From positions 3,142,501 through 3,206,500 of the forward strand of contig NZ_CP022222.1 of NCBI RefSeq assembly GCF_009930815.1: 64,000 nt of DNA, read 5' to 3'. The DNA comes from Bradyrhizobium sp. CCBAU 051011 (GTDB taxonomy: Bacteria > Pseudomonadota > Alphaproteobacteria > Rhizobiales > Xanthobacteraceae). Shown one piece after another: positions 21,843 to 31,137 of this stretch. The position numbers and the translations under genes were made by a program. Below the pieces are notes generated by a model. The model worked only from the letters and a program-made list of their open reading frames with translations, did no database searches and was not told the origin of the DNA. Position 1 is the stretch's first letter, and the number at the start of each line of letters is the position of its first letter.

Positions 21843-22862
21843 ATGATCCCGCTTTCCGTCCTCGACCTCTCCGTCGTCACCACTGGCACCCGCCCGGCCC
21901 ACGCGCTGCAGAACAGCATCGATCTGGCGCGCCATGTCGATGGGCTCGGCTATGTCAGGTACTGGCTCGCCGAGCATCACAACCTGGCCTCGGTGGCGAG
22001 CCCCGCGCCCGACCTGATGATCGGTCAGATCGCGGCGGTGACGAAGAACATCCGCGTCGGCTCGGGCGGCGTGATGCTGCCCAACCATGCGCCGCTGGTG
22101 GTGGCCGAGCGCTTCAAGATGCTGGAAGCGCTGTTTCCCGGCCGCATCGATCTCGGCCTGGGCCGCGCCCCCGGCACCGATGGCGCCACCGCGCACGCGC
22201 TGCGCAGCCGGCTCGATCGCCGCGAGGGCGACGATTTTCTCGAACGGCTGAGTGAGCTGGTGTTGTGGGAAACCCGCGGTTTCCCCGCCGGCCATCCCTA
22301 CAACAATGTGGTGGCGATGCCCGACGACACGCCGCTGCCGCCGATCTGGCTCCTCGGCTCCTCCGACTACAGTTCGGAATTGGCGGCGCAGGTCGGCATG
22401 GGCTTCGCGTTCGCGCATCATTTTGCGTCCTATGACGCGATCGCAGCGATGACCAACTACCGCAGCCGCTTCAAGCCGTCCGGCTGGCGGGAAGGCCCCC
22501 ACGGCATCCTCGCCGTCGCAGCGGTCGCCGCCGAAACCGATGCGGAAGCCGAAACACTCGCGACCTCGATGGACCTCAACCGCCTGCGCCGTGATCGCGG
22601 ACAATATCTGCCGCTGCCGAGCGTCGAGGAAGCCCTGGCCTATGATTATACGGACGCCGAACGCGCCTCGATCGCCCGCAACCGTTCACGGTTTTTCGTC
22701 GGCAGTCCGGCAACCATCATGGCAAAGCTGCAGCCGATGATCACGGCGAGCCAGCCGGATGAACTGATGATCATCACCGCCGTCTACGACCACGACGCGC
22801 GGAAGAAATCGTATAGTCTGCTGGCCGACGCGTTTGGGCTGAACAAGAAAGTGGCGGCGTAA
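21843..22862 (+). CDS. LLM class flavin-dependent oxidoreductase (luciferase-like monooxygenase)
   Basis: 339 aa TIM-barrel protein. Typical of the MsnO8/YhbW-like LLM group: N-terminal IPLSVLDLSVVTTGTRPAHAL, then RYWLAEHHNLASVASPAPDLMIG, RVGSGGVMLPNHAPLVVAERFKMLEALFPGRIDLGLGRAPG and PPIWLLGSSDYSSELAAQVGMGFAFAHHF spread along the barrel. The reaction is presumably FMN- or F420-dependent monooxygenation or reduction; substrate unknown. Monocistronic by spacing. Confidence 0.88.
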   Translation: MIPLSVLDLSVVTTGTRPAHALQNSIDLARHVDGLGYVRYWLAEHHNLASVASPAPDLMIGQIAAVTKNIRVGSGGVMLPNHAPLVVAERFKMLEALFPGRIDLGLGRAPGTDGATAHALRSRLDRREGDDFLERLSELVLWETRGFPAGHPYNNVVAMPDDTPLPPIWLLGSSDYSSELAAQVGMGFAFAHHFASYDAIAAMTNYRSRFKPSGWREGPHGILAVAAVAAETDAEAETLATSMDLNRLRRDRGQYLPLPSVEEALAYDYTDAERASIARNRSRFFVGSPATIMAKLQPMITASQPDELMIITAVYDHDARKKSYSLLADAFGLNKKVAA

Positions 22863-22893
22863 AGCCAATTACTCCATCCCGCTTGTCTTGTTT

Positions 22894-22937
22894 GAGATGA
22901 TTTTTCGGAAAACCGCTACGCGCTTTTCCGGATCGTC
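22894..22937. repeat. Short palindromic element after the LLM gene
   Basis: CGGAAAACCGCTACGCGCTTTTCCG forms an imperfect hairpin with CGGAAAA/TTTTCCG arms. It lies just beyond the LLM stop and resembles a common Rhizobiales intergenic element; it could also help end transcription. Confidence 0.5.
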
Positions 22938-23059
22938 CTCGAGATCGTGATGACCTCTCCATCTCATTTTTTGAGCATACCCTGTGCTGGTTTCGGGTCG
23001 GACGAGCAACCAAACGTTGCCAAAAAAGTTGTTGAGGTCTCCAACCAAGGAGACAAGCC

Positions 23060-23410
23060 ATGGAACTGAAATCTGCTATTGTTGGGTTGGCCGCCCTCGG
23101 CGGCGTTGTGCTCACCGCCAGCTCGGCTTCCGCCGCGATGCCGAACGGCCTTCCGCAGGCCGACCAGATTTCACGTCAATCCAATGATGTCGAGCAGGTC
23201 CGCTGGGTCTGCAACGCGTGGGGGCACTGCTGGTGGCGTCCGGGTCCAAGATGGGGCGCCTATGGCATGTGGGGCCCGCGTCCCGTGTGGCGTCCGGGAT
23301 GGCACGGCGCCTATGCGTGGGGTGCCCCGCCAGTTTGGGGGCCGCGCCGGGTGTGGGGGCCGCGTCCGGTATGGGGCCCGCACCCAGGATGGGGCTGGCG
23401 CGGATGGTGA
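23060..23410 (+). CDS. Small exported Trp/Pro/Gly/Arg-rich protein
   Basis: 116 aa with a signal peptide (MELKSAIVGLAALGGVVLTASSASA) and AGGAG-like ribosome site (CAAGGAGACAAGCC). After a short linker, residues from about 48 to the end are built of irregular copies of W-G-P-R-P-V-W and W-R-P-G-W units, with about one residue in five being Trp and almost no acidic residues. The mature protein starts with a polar stretch containing VCNAWGHCWW, two cysteines four residues apart. No catalytic motif. I do not recognise a named family beyond the GPRPVW-type low-complexity exported proteins seen in this group. Confidence 0.75.
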   Translation: MELKSAIVGLAALGGVVLTASSASAAMPNGLPQADQISRQSNDVEQVRWVCNAWGHCWWRPGPRWGAYGMWGPRPVWRPGWHGAYAWGAPPVWGPRRVWGPRPVWGPHPGWGWRGW

Positions 23411-23605
23411 TTGGAGAGGCGGCGTACGCGCGCCGATAATGGCCGCGGGTGCCGCTTCACGGCTGCGCCGCTAATGACCTGCAAAGCCGCCGTTCGCGGC
23501 TAGCGTTCGGTCGGTATATCTACGTGTCTGTGCTCTCCACACCCACGCATAGTTCGCCGGTTCACGGGCGAGCACTAGAGGACGCGAGCAGAAGCGTGCG
23601 CTTCC

Positions 23606-24466
23606 TCAATCCTGCTTCTCGCTGAAGGTCGCGCGGAACGGATGGGCGGGGTAGACGCCGACGATGCGGAATTCGCGCGAGAAGAATTTCAGCTCCTCCA
23701 GCGCAAAGGCGAGGCCCTTGTCGTCGGGGTGGCCATCGACGTCGGCATAAAACTGCGTCGCAAAGAAATTGCCGTCGACCATGTAGCTTTCCAGCTTCGT
23801 CATGTTGACGCCGTTGGTGGCGAAGCCGCCGAGCGCCTTGTAGAGCGCGGCGGGCAAATTGCGCACCCGGAAAACAAAGGTGGTGACCAGCGGGCCGGAG
23901 TTTTGCTTGGCCCAATCCGCCTCGCGCGCCAGCACCACGAAGCGGGTGGTGTTGTGGGCTTCGTCCTCGACATCCTCGGCCAGGATATCGAGGCCGTAGA
24001 TTTGCGCCGCCAGGCGGGAGGCGATCGCGGCAACGCTCTTGTCCTTGCGCTCGGAGACGTCGCGGGCGCTGCCGGCGGTGTCGGCCGCCACGATCGGCTT
24101 GATGCCGAGCTTGCGGATGATGCGTCGGCACTGGCCAAGCGCATGGACGTGGCTCTCGACCGTCTTGATGTCGGAGAGTTTTGTTCCCTTTGGCGCCATT
24201 AATTGGTGGCGGACCGGCAAGAACCATTCGCCGACGATGAAAAGGCCGGACGCCGGCAGCAAATGATGGATGTCGGCAACGCGCCCCGCCACCGAATTCT
24301 CGATCGGAATCATGCCGAGATCGGCCTCGCCGGAGGAGATCGCCGATAGCGCGTCCTCGAAGGTCGCGCACGGCATCGGTTCGGCGTCCGGATAGGCCTC
24401 GACGATGGCGATATGGGAGTTGGCGCCAGGCTCGCCCTGGAACGCGATTTTGAGCTTTTTGGTCAT
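23606..24466 (-). CDS. pheA: Prephenate dehydratase PheA
   Basis: Converts prephenate to phenylpyruvate in phenylalanine biosynthesis; monofunctional, 286 aa. Catalytic domain: KIAFQGEPGANSHIA, LGMIPIENSVAGRV and the TRFVVLAR motif carrying the catalytic Thr-Arg-Phe. A C-terminal ACT domain (about residues 195-275) contains GVNMTKLESYMVDG, the variant of the Phe-binding ESRP site seen in alphaproteobacteria. Preceded on the same strand by kdsB 33 bases upstream, so probably one transcript. Confidence 0.94.
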   Translation of the reverse strand: MTKKLKIAFQGEPGANSHIAIVEAYPDAEPMPCATFEDALSAISSGEADLGMIPIENSVAGRVADIHHLLPASGLFIVGEWFLPVRHQLMAPKGTKLSDIKTVESHVHALGQCRRIIRKLGIKPIVAADTAGSARDVSERKDKSVAAIASRLAAQIYGLDILAEDVEDEAHNTTRFVVLAREADWAKQNSGPLVTTFVFRVRNLPAALYKALGGFATNGVNMTKLESYMVDGNFFATQFYADVDGHPDDKGLAFALEELKFFSREFRIVGVYPAHPFRATFSEKQD

Positions 24467-24499
24467 GCTGTCTTTCCTGGCGGGCCTTTTAGCAGCCGG

Positions 24500-25240
24500 T
24501 CAGGCCTTGGCTAGTATTTTGCGGGCGGTTTCAAGGTCGGCCGGGGTGTCGACCCCGCGCGGCACGCTGTCGACGAGGGTAATGTCGATCCGCATCCCGG
24601 CCTCCAGCGCGCGGAGTTGCTCGAGCTTTTCCTGCTGCTCCAGCGGCGAGGGGGGCAGGGCCACGAACCGCTCCAACGCGGCGCGGCGGTAGGCATAGAG
24701 GCCGATATGGTGGTAGCGCGGTCCGTCACCGTGAGGCGCGGTGGCGCGGGTGAAATAGAGCGCGCGCAGCCGGTTCGGGCCGATCGGTGAGCCGACCGCC
24801 TTCACCACGCTCGGGGCCAGGTCCTCCTCCTGGGTGTGGATCTGCGAGGCGAGCGTCGCAATATCGACGGCGGGGTCGTCGAGCGGCGGCAGCGCAGCGC
24901 GGATGGTGTCCGGCGCGATCGTTGGGAAATCGCCCTGCAGATTGACCACGATCTCGGCCTTACCCGACGGATCCAGCGTCTGCATGGCCTCGTGGATCCG
25001 GTCGGAGCCGGAAGGATGGGAGGCGCGAGTCATCACCACCTCGCCGCCGGCGGCCCTTACCGCGTCGGCGATCTCGGGGCTATCGGTCGCCACCGCGACC
25101 CGGCCGATTTTGGCCTCCTCGGCCCGCCGCAGCACGTGCACAATCATGGGCAGGCCGGCGATGTCCAGGAGCGGCTTGCCCGGCAGCCGGGTCGCCGCCA
25201 TCCGGGCGGGAATCAGCACCAAAATGCGGGAATCGGTCAT
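24500..25240 (-). CDS. kdsB: 3-deoxy-manno-octulosonate cytidylyltransferase KdsB
   Basis: Activates Kdo as CMP-Kdo for lipopolysaccharide core synthesis; 246 aa from the ATG at 25240 (the frame runs upstream without protein-like features). The nucleotidyltransferase signature [16 protein letters not shown] is at the N-terminus; [22 protein letters not shown] and HIGLYAYRR follow as in the family. First gene of a kdsB-pheA unit, divergent from cycM with 199 bases between the two starts. Confidence 0.94.
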   Translation of the reverse strand: MTDSRILVLIPARMAATRLPGKPLLDIAGLPMIVHVLRRAEEAKIGRVAVATDSPEIADAVRAAGGEVVMTRASHPSGSDRIHEAMQTLDPSGKAEIVVNLQGDFPTIAPDTIRAALPPLDDPAVDIATLASQIHTQEEDLAPSVVKAVGSPIGPNRLRALYFTRATAPHGDGPRYHHIGLYAYRRAALERFVALPPSPLEQQEKLEQLRALEAGMRIDITLVDSVPRGVDTPADLETARKILAKA

Positions 25241-25439
25241 CGTCTGAGGGCCCGGCCGGACTAGTGGATTTGGTGGGGATGGGATGAAATTCGGCGCGTT
25301 TATACGGGTTGCCAGAGCCGGGGCAAACCGATATCTCAACCCTGCTGAGGGTGCGGCGCAAAAGCTGATTCCTCGCGCCCATCCGCGGCCGTTTTGCCGG
25401 CCTCTAGTCGACCTTCCCGGCCCTGGAGCCTGATCCGTT

Positions 25440-25988
25440 ATGGACTCCTTCGAACTTAACAAGATTCTCGGCGCCATCCTCGCCACCTGCCTTGTCGTTC
25501 TGGTGGCGAGCTTTGCCGCTCATGCGATTTTTGCCCCCGTGAAACCGGAAAAGCCGGGCTTCGAGATTGCCGTGAAGGAAACCACGGCCGGCGGAGCCAA
25601 GGAAGCCGCAGCTCCCTCCGAGCCGATCGAGAAGCTTTTGCAGACCGCCTCGGTCGAGAAGGGCGCCGCCGCCGCCAAGAAGTGCGCCGCCTGCCACACC
25701 TTCGAGAAGGGCGGTCCGAACCGCGTTGGTCCCAATCTCTACGGCGTCGTCAACGAGCCGAAGGGCCAGGGACATGCCGGGTTCAACTTCTCGGCCGCCT
25801 TGAAGGCCAAGGGCGGAAACTGGAGCTTTGACGATCTCAACAAGTTCCTCGCCAACCCCAAGGCTTTCGTTCCGGGCACGGCCATGGGCTTCGCCGGCAT
25901 TGCGAAGGACAGCGAGCGCGCCGACGTCATCGCCTATTTGAATTCGCTGTCGGAAAAACCGGCACCGCTGCCGACTGCGGCGAAGTAA
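25440..25988 (+). CDS. cycM: Membrane-anchored cytochrome c (CycM type)
   Basis: 182 aa. An uncleaved N-terminal membrane anchor (about residues 10-31) is followed by an Ala/Pro/Glu-rich linker and a class I cytochrome c domain: haem motif CAACH at 82-86, PNLYGV, and the axial Met149 in [10 protein letters not shown]. This architecture is that of the Bradyrhizobium CycM cytochrome, which carries electrons from the bc1 complex to an aa3 oxidase. A strong terminator follows, so it is a single-gene transcript. Confidence 0.9.
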   Translation: MDSFELNKILGAILATCLVVLVASFAAHAIFAPVKPEKPGFEIAVKETTAGGAKEAAAPSEPIEKLLQTASVEKGAAAAKKCAACHTFEKGGPNRVGPNLYGVVNEPKGQGHAGFNFSAALKAKGGNWSFDDLNKFLANPKAFVPGTAMGFAGIAKDSERADVIAYLNSLSEKPAPLPTAAK

Positions 25989-26024
25989 ATTTCGGCCGTC
26001 CCGCGTGGACGTTGCCACAACTTG

Positions 26025-26053
26025 ACGGCCAGGCACTGCCTGGCCGTTTTGTT
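26025..26053 (+). terminator. Rho-independent terminator after cycM
   Basis: Eleven-base perfect arms ACGGCCAGGCA and TGCCTGGCCGT around one base, followed by TTTTGTT. It lies 37 bases after the cycM stop. Confidence 0.9.
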
Positions 26054-26260
26054 ATGTGGGATCACATCGTTGCTAGCGGAGTTGTTACCGGGACTATTCG
26101 CCGCAGCGGCGGTGTTCCCAAGCTGCTATCATGAGGAAAAAGCAACGTAATTCGTCGAACCCTTGCCTTATATTAGGTCCTCACTAACTCGGCCTCGTGC
26201 TTGCATGGTTCGCGTCTGGGGCCGCCGCGGACATCGGCGTCAGCAACAGGAATTCTGCAT

Positions 26261-28162
26261 TTGGCCATTACCCGACGACATCTTCTCCAGGGCGGCGCCG
26301 TTGCCGCCATGGCTCCTGCGCTAGGCATTGCGACGGCGCTTCCCCCCATCGAAGCCGCAAAGGCGCAAGGCGCAGGCGGCGAGCCGGCCTGGCGGCACGC
26401 GCTATCGCTGTTCGGCGACATCAAGTATCCGGCCGACTTCAAGCGGTTCGATTACGTCAATCCGGACGCGCCCAAGGGTGGCACGGTACGTCAGATCCAA
26501 GTCGGGACATTTGATAACTTTAACCTTGTGGTTGCTGGCGTCAAAGGCTCGCTCGCAGCCGGCGTTCAACTGATCTACGAATCTCTGATGACGCAGTCAC
26601 TGGATGAGGTTTCGACCGAGTACGGCGAATTGGCCGAAGCCGTTAGTCACCCCGACGATTTTTCCTGGGTCTCGTATCGTCTCAGGCCAGAGGCGAAATG
26701 GCATGACGGAAAGCCCGTTACGCCTGACGACGTGATCTTCTCCCTTAATGCGTTCAAGCAACATCATCCGCAGTACTCGGCTTACTATCGCCACGTGGTG
26801 AAAGCCGAAAAAGTCGGCGATCGCGACATCAAATTCAGCTTCGACGCGCCCGGCAATCGCGAGCTCCCGCAGATCGTTGGACAGCTCACGATTCTGCCGA
26901 AGCATTGGTGGGAGGGCAGCGACAGCGAGGGTCGCAAGCGCGATATCTCCACGACGACGCTGGAGAAGCTGCTGGGCTCCGGCCCTTACCGAATAAAGGA
27001 ATTTGTCCCGGGAAGGACGCTGACACTGGAGCGGGTAAAGGATCATTGGGGGCGCAATTTCAGCACGTATGTCGGCATCAACAATTTCGACGAGCTGCGC
27101 CTGGAATATTTCCGGGACTCGACGGTTGCGCTGGAGGCTTTCAAGGGCGACCAGGTTGATTGGCGAACCGAAAACAGCGCCAAGAACTGGGCGACGGCCT
27201 ACGACTTTCCGGCCGTCAATGACAAGCGCGTGCTGCTCGAGGAGTTTCCGAACCGCAGTTCCGGAATCATGCAGGCGTTCGCTCTGAATATCCGGCGTGA
27301 CCAGTTCAAGGATCCGCGGGTGCGTCGCGCGCTGAATTTTGCGTTCGACTTCGAGGAGATGAACAAGCAGATCTTCTTCGGACAGTACAAGCGTATCAGC
27401 AGCTATTTCGATGGCACTGAACTGGCTTCAAGCGGCCTGCCGCAGGGCACGGAGCTGGAAATACTCGAAGCCGTCCGTGCGGATGTGCCGCCCGAGGTAT
27501 TCACGAAGCCCTATACCAATCCGGTCGGCGGCAGTGCCGAAGCGGTTCGCGAAAATCTTCGTGAGGCGCTGCGCCTGCTCAAGGAAGCCGGCTATGAGGT
27601 ACGCGAGCGGAAGCTGGTCGATAGCAAGACGGGAGCGCAATTTGCGCTCGAATTGCTTGGTGCAGACCCGTCCTTCGAACGGGTCATGCTGTTTTTCAAA
27701 CCCTCTCTGGAGCGGCTAGGTATCAATGTCAGCGTGCGCACGATCGATCCGACACAGTATGAGAACCGGCTCCGTAGCTGGGATTTCGATGTAGTCGTCT
27801 CGTCGTGGGCGGAATCGCTATCGCCCGGAAATGAACAACGCGAATTCTGGGGTTCGCAGGCGGCCGACATGGCGGGTTCGCGCAATATCATCGGCATCAA
27901 GAATCCGGCGGTCGACAAATTGATCGAGCGGCTGATCTATGCCAAGGGTCGGGATGACCTTGTTGCCGCGACCAAGGCGCTCGATCGCGTGCTGCTGTGG
28001 AATCACTATGTCGTGCCGCAGTGGAATTATCCCAAGGTCCGGACCGCACGTTGGGATCGCTTCGGCAGGCCGTCCGAATTGCCGAAATACGGTCAGTCAG
28101 GTTTTCCGTCGCTATGGTGGTTCGACGCCGACAAGGCGGCGCGGAACGGAAGGCGCTCTTGA
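26261..28162 (+). CDS. Extracellular oligopeptide-binding protein, YejA-like (first copy)
   Basis: Periplasmic solute-binding protein family 5 of an ABC importer. The TTG at 26261, with CAGGAA upstream, gives 633 aa starting MAITRRHLLQGGAVAAMAPA, a twin-arginine-type signal; the frame is open to 26201 but has no signal there. Features: DIKYPADFKRFDYVNPDAPKGG typical of YejA, RLRPEAKWHDGKPVTPDDVIFSL, and RALNFAFDFEEMN. It heads the plus-strand operon with a paralogue and yejBEF. Related systems carry microcin C-like peptides or murein peptides; which one applies here is inferred from the neighbours. Confidence 0.82.
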   Translation: MAITRRHLLQGGAVAAMAPALGIATALPPIEAAKAQGAGGEPAWRHALSLFGDIKYPADFKRFDYVNPDAPKGGTVRQIQVGTFDNFNLVVAGVKGSLAAGVQLIYESLMTQSLDEVSTEYGELAEAVSHPDDFSWVSYRLRPEAKWHDGKPVTPDDVIFSLNAFKQHHPQYSAYYRHVVKAEKVGDRDIKFSFDAPGNRELPQIVGQLTILPKHWWEGSDSEGRKRDISTTTLEKLLGSGPYRIKEFVPGRTLTLERVKDHWGRNFSTYVGINNFDELRLEYFRDSTVALEAFKGDQVDWRTENSAKNWATAYDFPAVNDKRVLLEEFPNRSSGIMQAFALNIRRDQFKDPRVRRALNFAFDFEEMNKQIFFGQYKRISSYFDGTELASSGLPQGTELEILEAVRADVPPEVFTKPYTNPVGGSAEAVRENLREALRLLKEAGYEVRERKLVDSKTGAQFALELLGADPSFERVMLFFKPSLERLGINVSVRTIDPTQYENRLRSWDFDVVVSSWAESLSPGNEQREFWGSQAADMAGSRNIIGIKNPAVDKLIERLIYAKGRDDLVAATKALDRVLLWNHYVVPQWNYPKVRTARWDRFGRPSELPKYGQSGFPSLWWFDADKAARNGRRS

Positions 28163-28176
28163 AGGATAGCTTGCGC

Positions 28177-30024
28177 ATGGCGCAATTCTCTCGCCGGCAT
28201 GTGCTCGGTCTCGGTGTCGGTGCGCTGGCGGCTGCACGCCTCGCTCCCGCGTTCGCGGATAATGGCGGCAAGAAGCTCCACGGTCTTTCGGCGTTCGGCG
28301 AGCTGAAATATCCCGCCGACTTTCGTCGTTTCGACTACGTCAATGCGAACGCACCGAAAGGCGGGATGTTCTCGCAACTCGTCGGCGCCGGTGGCTCGAC
28401 CTTCAATTCGCTCAACGCCTTTATCGTAAAGGGCGACAGGGCGAACGGAATGGAGCTGACTTTTGCATCGCTGATGGCGCGGGCGTTCGACGAGCCGGAC
28501 GCGGTCTATCTCCTGGCGGCGGAGGATTTGACCGTCTCCCCCGACGGACTGGTCTTCCGTTTCCAGTTGCGTCCAGGGATTACCTTTCACGACGGCAGTG
28601 AAATCACCGCCTCCGATGTCGCGTTTTCGCTGACGACGCTGAAGAGCAAGGGACATCCTGCGTACGCTTCCGTGCTGCGCGATCTCGCCGATGCCACCGT
28701 CGAGGACAAGCGGACGGTCCAGTTGCGTTTCCAGCCGACCCGCGGCCTCGACATGCCGGCGCTTGCGGCGGCGATGCCGATTTTCTCGGAGAAATACTAT
28801 TCGACGCGGCCGTTCGACGAGACCTCGCTGGAAGCGCCGCTCGGATCAGGTCCCTATCGCGTCGCCCGGTTCGAGCAGGGGCGCTTCGTGGAATTCGAGC
28901 GGGTGAAGAACTGGTGGGGGCAGAACCTCCCGGTTTGTCGCGGCCTGTACAATTTCGATATCGTGCGGGACGAGTATTACCGGGACCGCGAAGCCGGCTT
29001 CGAGGCCTTCACCGGTCGCAACTATCTGTTCCGCGAGGAGTTCACCTCGCGAGTCTGGGCCACGCGCTACGATTTTCCTGCGATCCGCGACGGCCGCGTC
29101 AAGCGGGACGTCATTTCGGACGAGCGCCCCTCCGGTGCGCAGGGCTGGCTGCTCAACACGCGGCGGGACAAATTCAAGGACAGGCGCGTTCGCGAGGCAT
29201 TGACGATCGCCTTCGACTTCGAATGGACCAACAAGAACCTGATGTATGGTTCTTACCAGCGCACGCATTCGGTGTTCCAGAATTCCGACATGATGGCGCG
29301 AAGCGAGCCGTCGCCAGAAGAGATCGCATTGCTCGAGCCGTTCCGCGACCATCTGCTGCCGGAAGTGTTCGGACCGGCATGGATACCTCCGGAGACTGAC
29401 GGGTCCGGACAGGATCGCAAGCTCTTGCGCAGCGCCGGTGAACTGCTCAATGCCGCGGGCTGGACCGTGAAGGACGGCCGCCGGCTTAACGCGAAGGGCG
29501 AACAGTTTTCGGCCGAATTCCTGCTGACCGAGCGTTCGTTCGAGCCGCACCACCAGACCTTCATCAAGAATCTTCGTGTGCTCGGCATCGATGCAAACAT
29601 TCGCCTGGTCGACCCGGCGCAGGCCGAGGTGCGGCTCAAGGATTTCGACTTCGATATCGCCATCGCGCGATTCATCTTCCCGCAAATTCCGGGAAGCTCG
29701 CTGCGCAACTATTTCTCAAGCGATTCCGCCAAAACCAAGGGCTCCAATAACCTTGCCGGAATCGCCGATCCGGTCGTCGATGCGCTGGTCGAGAAAGCGG
29801 TGGGTGCGCAGACGCAGGCCGAACTGAACAACACCTGCCGTGCCCTCGATCGTGTGCTGCGCTCCGGCCGTTACTGGATTCCGCACTGGAACAAGGCTTC
29901 GCACTGGATCGCCTATTGGGATCAGTTCGGTTTCCCGCCGACGAAGCCCCGCTATGCCCGCGGCGCGCCGGAAACCTGGTGGTACGAAGCGGCAAAGGCC
30001 GCAAAACTCGAGCAGGCGAAATAG
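28177..30024 (+). CDS. Extracellular oligopeptide-binding protein, YejA-like (second copy)
   Basis: 615 aa from the ATG at 28177, fourteen bases after the first copy; the frame is open upstream within the previous gene. Twin-arginine-type signal MAQFSRRHVLGLGVGALAAARLAPAFA. The mature protein runs parallel to the first copy (ELKYPADFRRFDYVNANAPKGG; RPGITFHDGSEITASDV; EALTIAFDFEWTNKN), so the two arose by duplication but have drifted far apart. Two receptors for one channel suggest two ligand ranges. Confidence 0.85.
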   Translation: MAQFSRRHVLGLGVGALAAARLAPAFADNGGKKLHGLSAFGELKYPADFRRFDYVNANAPKGGMFSQLVGAGGSTFNSLNAFIVKGDRANGMELTFASLMARAFDEPDAVYLLAAEDLTVSPDGLVFRFQLRPGITFHDGSEITASDVAFSLTTLKSKGHPAYASVLRDLADATVEDKRTVQLRFQPTRGLDMPALAAAMPIFSEKYYSTRPFDETSLEAPLGSGPYRVARFEQGRFVEFERVKNWWGQNLPVCRGLYNFDIVRDEYYRDREAGFEAFTGRNYLFREEFTSRVWATRYDFPAIRDGRVKRDVISDERPSGAQGWLLNTRRDKFKDRRVREALTIAFDFEWTNKNLMYGSYQRTHSVFQNSDMMARSEPSPEEIALLEPFRDHLLPEVFGPAWIPPETDGSGQDRKLLRSAGELLNAAGWTVKDGRRLNAKGEQFSAEFLLTERSFEPHHQTFIKNLRVLGIDANIRLVDPAQAEVRLKDFDFDIAIARFIFPQIPGSSLRNYFSSDSAKTKGSNNLAGIADPVVDALVEKAVGAQTQAELNNTCRALDRVLRSGRYWIPHWNKASHWIAYWDQFGFPPTKPRYARGAPETWWYEAAKAAKLEQAK

Positions 30025-30027
30025 TCC

Positions 30028-31137
30028 ATGGCCGCCTATATCGTCCGCCGCGTTCTCCTGATGTTGCCGACACTGCTCGGCATCCTGTTCGTCTCCTTCG
30101 TGGTCGTGCAGTTCGCGCCCGGCGGGCCGGTCGAACGCGTGATTGCGCAGCTCTCGGGCGCAGACACCGGGGCCGCCTCTCGTGTGTCGGGCTCCTCCGG
30201 CGGCGATTTCGGTGCGCGGCCCCAGGCCGGCGCGGCGGCGGACGCCGTCAATTCGAAATACCGCGGCGCCCAGGGACTTGATCCGGATTTCATCAAGAAC
30301 CTCGAAAAGCAGTTCGGTTTCGACAAGCCTGCGCATGAGCGCTTTGCGCTGATGGTGTGGAATTTCGCCCGCTTCGATTTCGGCAAGAGCTACTTTCGTG
30401 ACACCACCGTGGTGCAACTGATCAAGGAGAAGCTGCCGGTCTCGATATCGCTCGGTCTCTGGTTGACGCTGCTGACCTACCTGATCTCGATTCCGCTGGG
30501 CGTTCGCAAGGCGGTCGCGGATGGCTCGCGCTTCGATACGTGGACGTCAGCGGTGATCATCATCGGGTTTGCGATTCCCGGATTCCTGTTCGCGATCCTG
30601 CTGATCATCCTGTTTGCGGGCGGCTCGTTCTTCAACGTGTTCCCGTTGCGCGGCTTGACCTCGGATGGCTGGGCACAGTTTCCCTGGTACTGGAAGATCA
30701 TCGACTATTTCTGGCACCTCACGCTGCCCCTGATCGCCATGGGCCTGGGTGCCTTTGCCACCATGACGCTGCTGACCAAGAACTCGTTCCTCGATGAGAT
30801 CAGGAAGCAATATGTGATGACAGCGCGCGCCAAGGGCTGCGGCGAGGGCCAGGTGCTCTATGGCCATATCTTCCGCAACGCCATGCTGATCGTGATCGCG
30901 GGCTTTCCCGGTGCGTTCATTGGCGCATTCTTCTCCGGCTCGCTGCTGATCGAGACCATCTTCTCGCTCGATGGACTCGGCCTGCTCGGCTTCGAGAGCG
31001 TGCTCAACCGCGACTATCCGGTCGTGTTCGGCACGCTGTTCATCTTCTCCCTCGTGGGTCTTGTGGTGGGGCTGATCTCCGACCTCGCCTATATGTGGAT
31101 CGATCCAAGAATCGATTTCGAGGCGCGGGAGGTCTGA
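30028..31137 (+). CDS. yejB: Oligopeptide ABC transporter permease YejB
   Basis: 369 aa inner-membrane permease. N-terminal helix with RRVLLMLPTLLGILFVSFVVVQFAPGGPVERV, a periplasmic insert (about 40-100), then the transport core with the EAA-type loop (MTARAKGCGEGQVLYGHIFRNAM) that docks to the ATPase. The insert and length are those of YejB rather than of DppB/OppB. Three bases after the second binding protein; its stop overlaps the yejE start (ATGA). Confidence 0.9.
   Translation: MAAYIVRRVLLMLPTLLGILFVSFVVVQFAPGGPVERVIAQLSGADTGAASRVSGSSGGDFGARPQAGAAADAVNSKYRGAQGLDPDFIKNLEKQFGFDKPAHERFALMVWNFARFDFGKSYFRDTTVVQLIKEKLPVSISLGLWLTLLTYLISIPLGVRKAVADGSRFDTWTSAVIIIGFAIPGFLFAILLIILFAGGSFFNVFPLRGLTSDGWAQFPWYWKIIDYFWHLTLPLIAMGLGAFATMTLLTKNSFLDEIRKQYVMTARAKGCGEGQVLYGHIFRNAMLIVIAGFPGAFIGAFFSGSLLIETIFSLDGLGLLGFESVLNRDYPVVFGTLFIFSLVGLVVGLISDLAYMWIDPRIDFEAREV

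Noticed and set aside
23230..23410. Tandem GC-rich units resembling a repeat array
   Set aside because: The units are irregular, have no fixed spacer, and lie inside an open frame with a signal peptide; they are coding repeats, not a CRISPR array.
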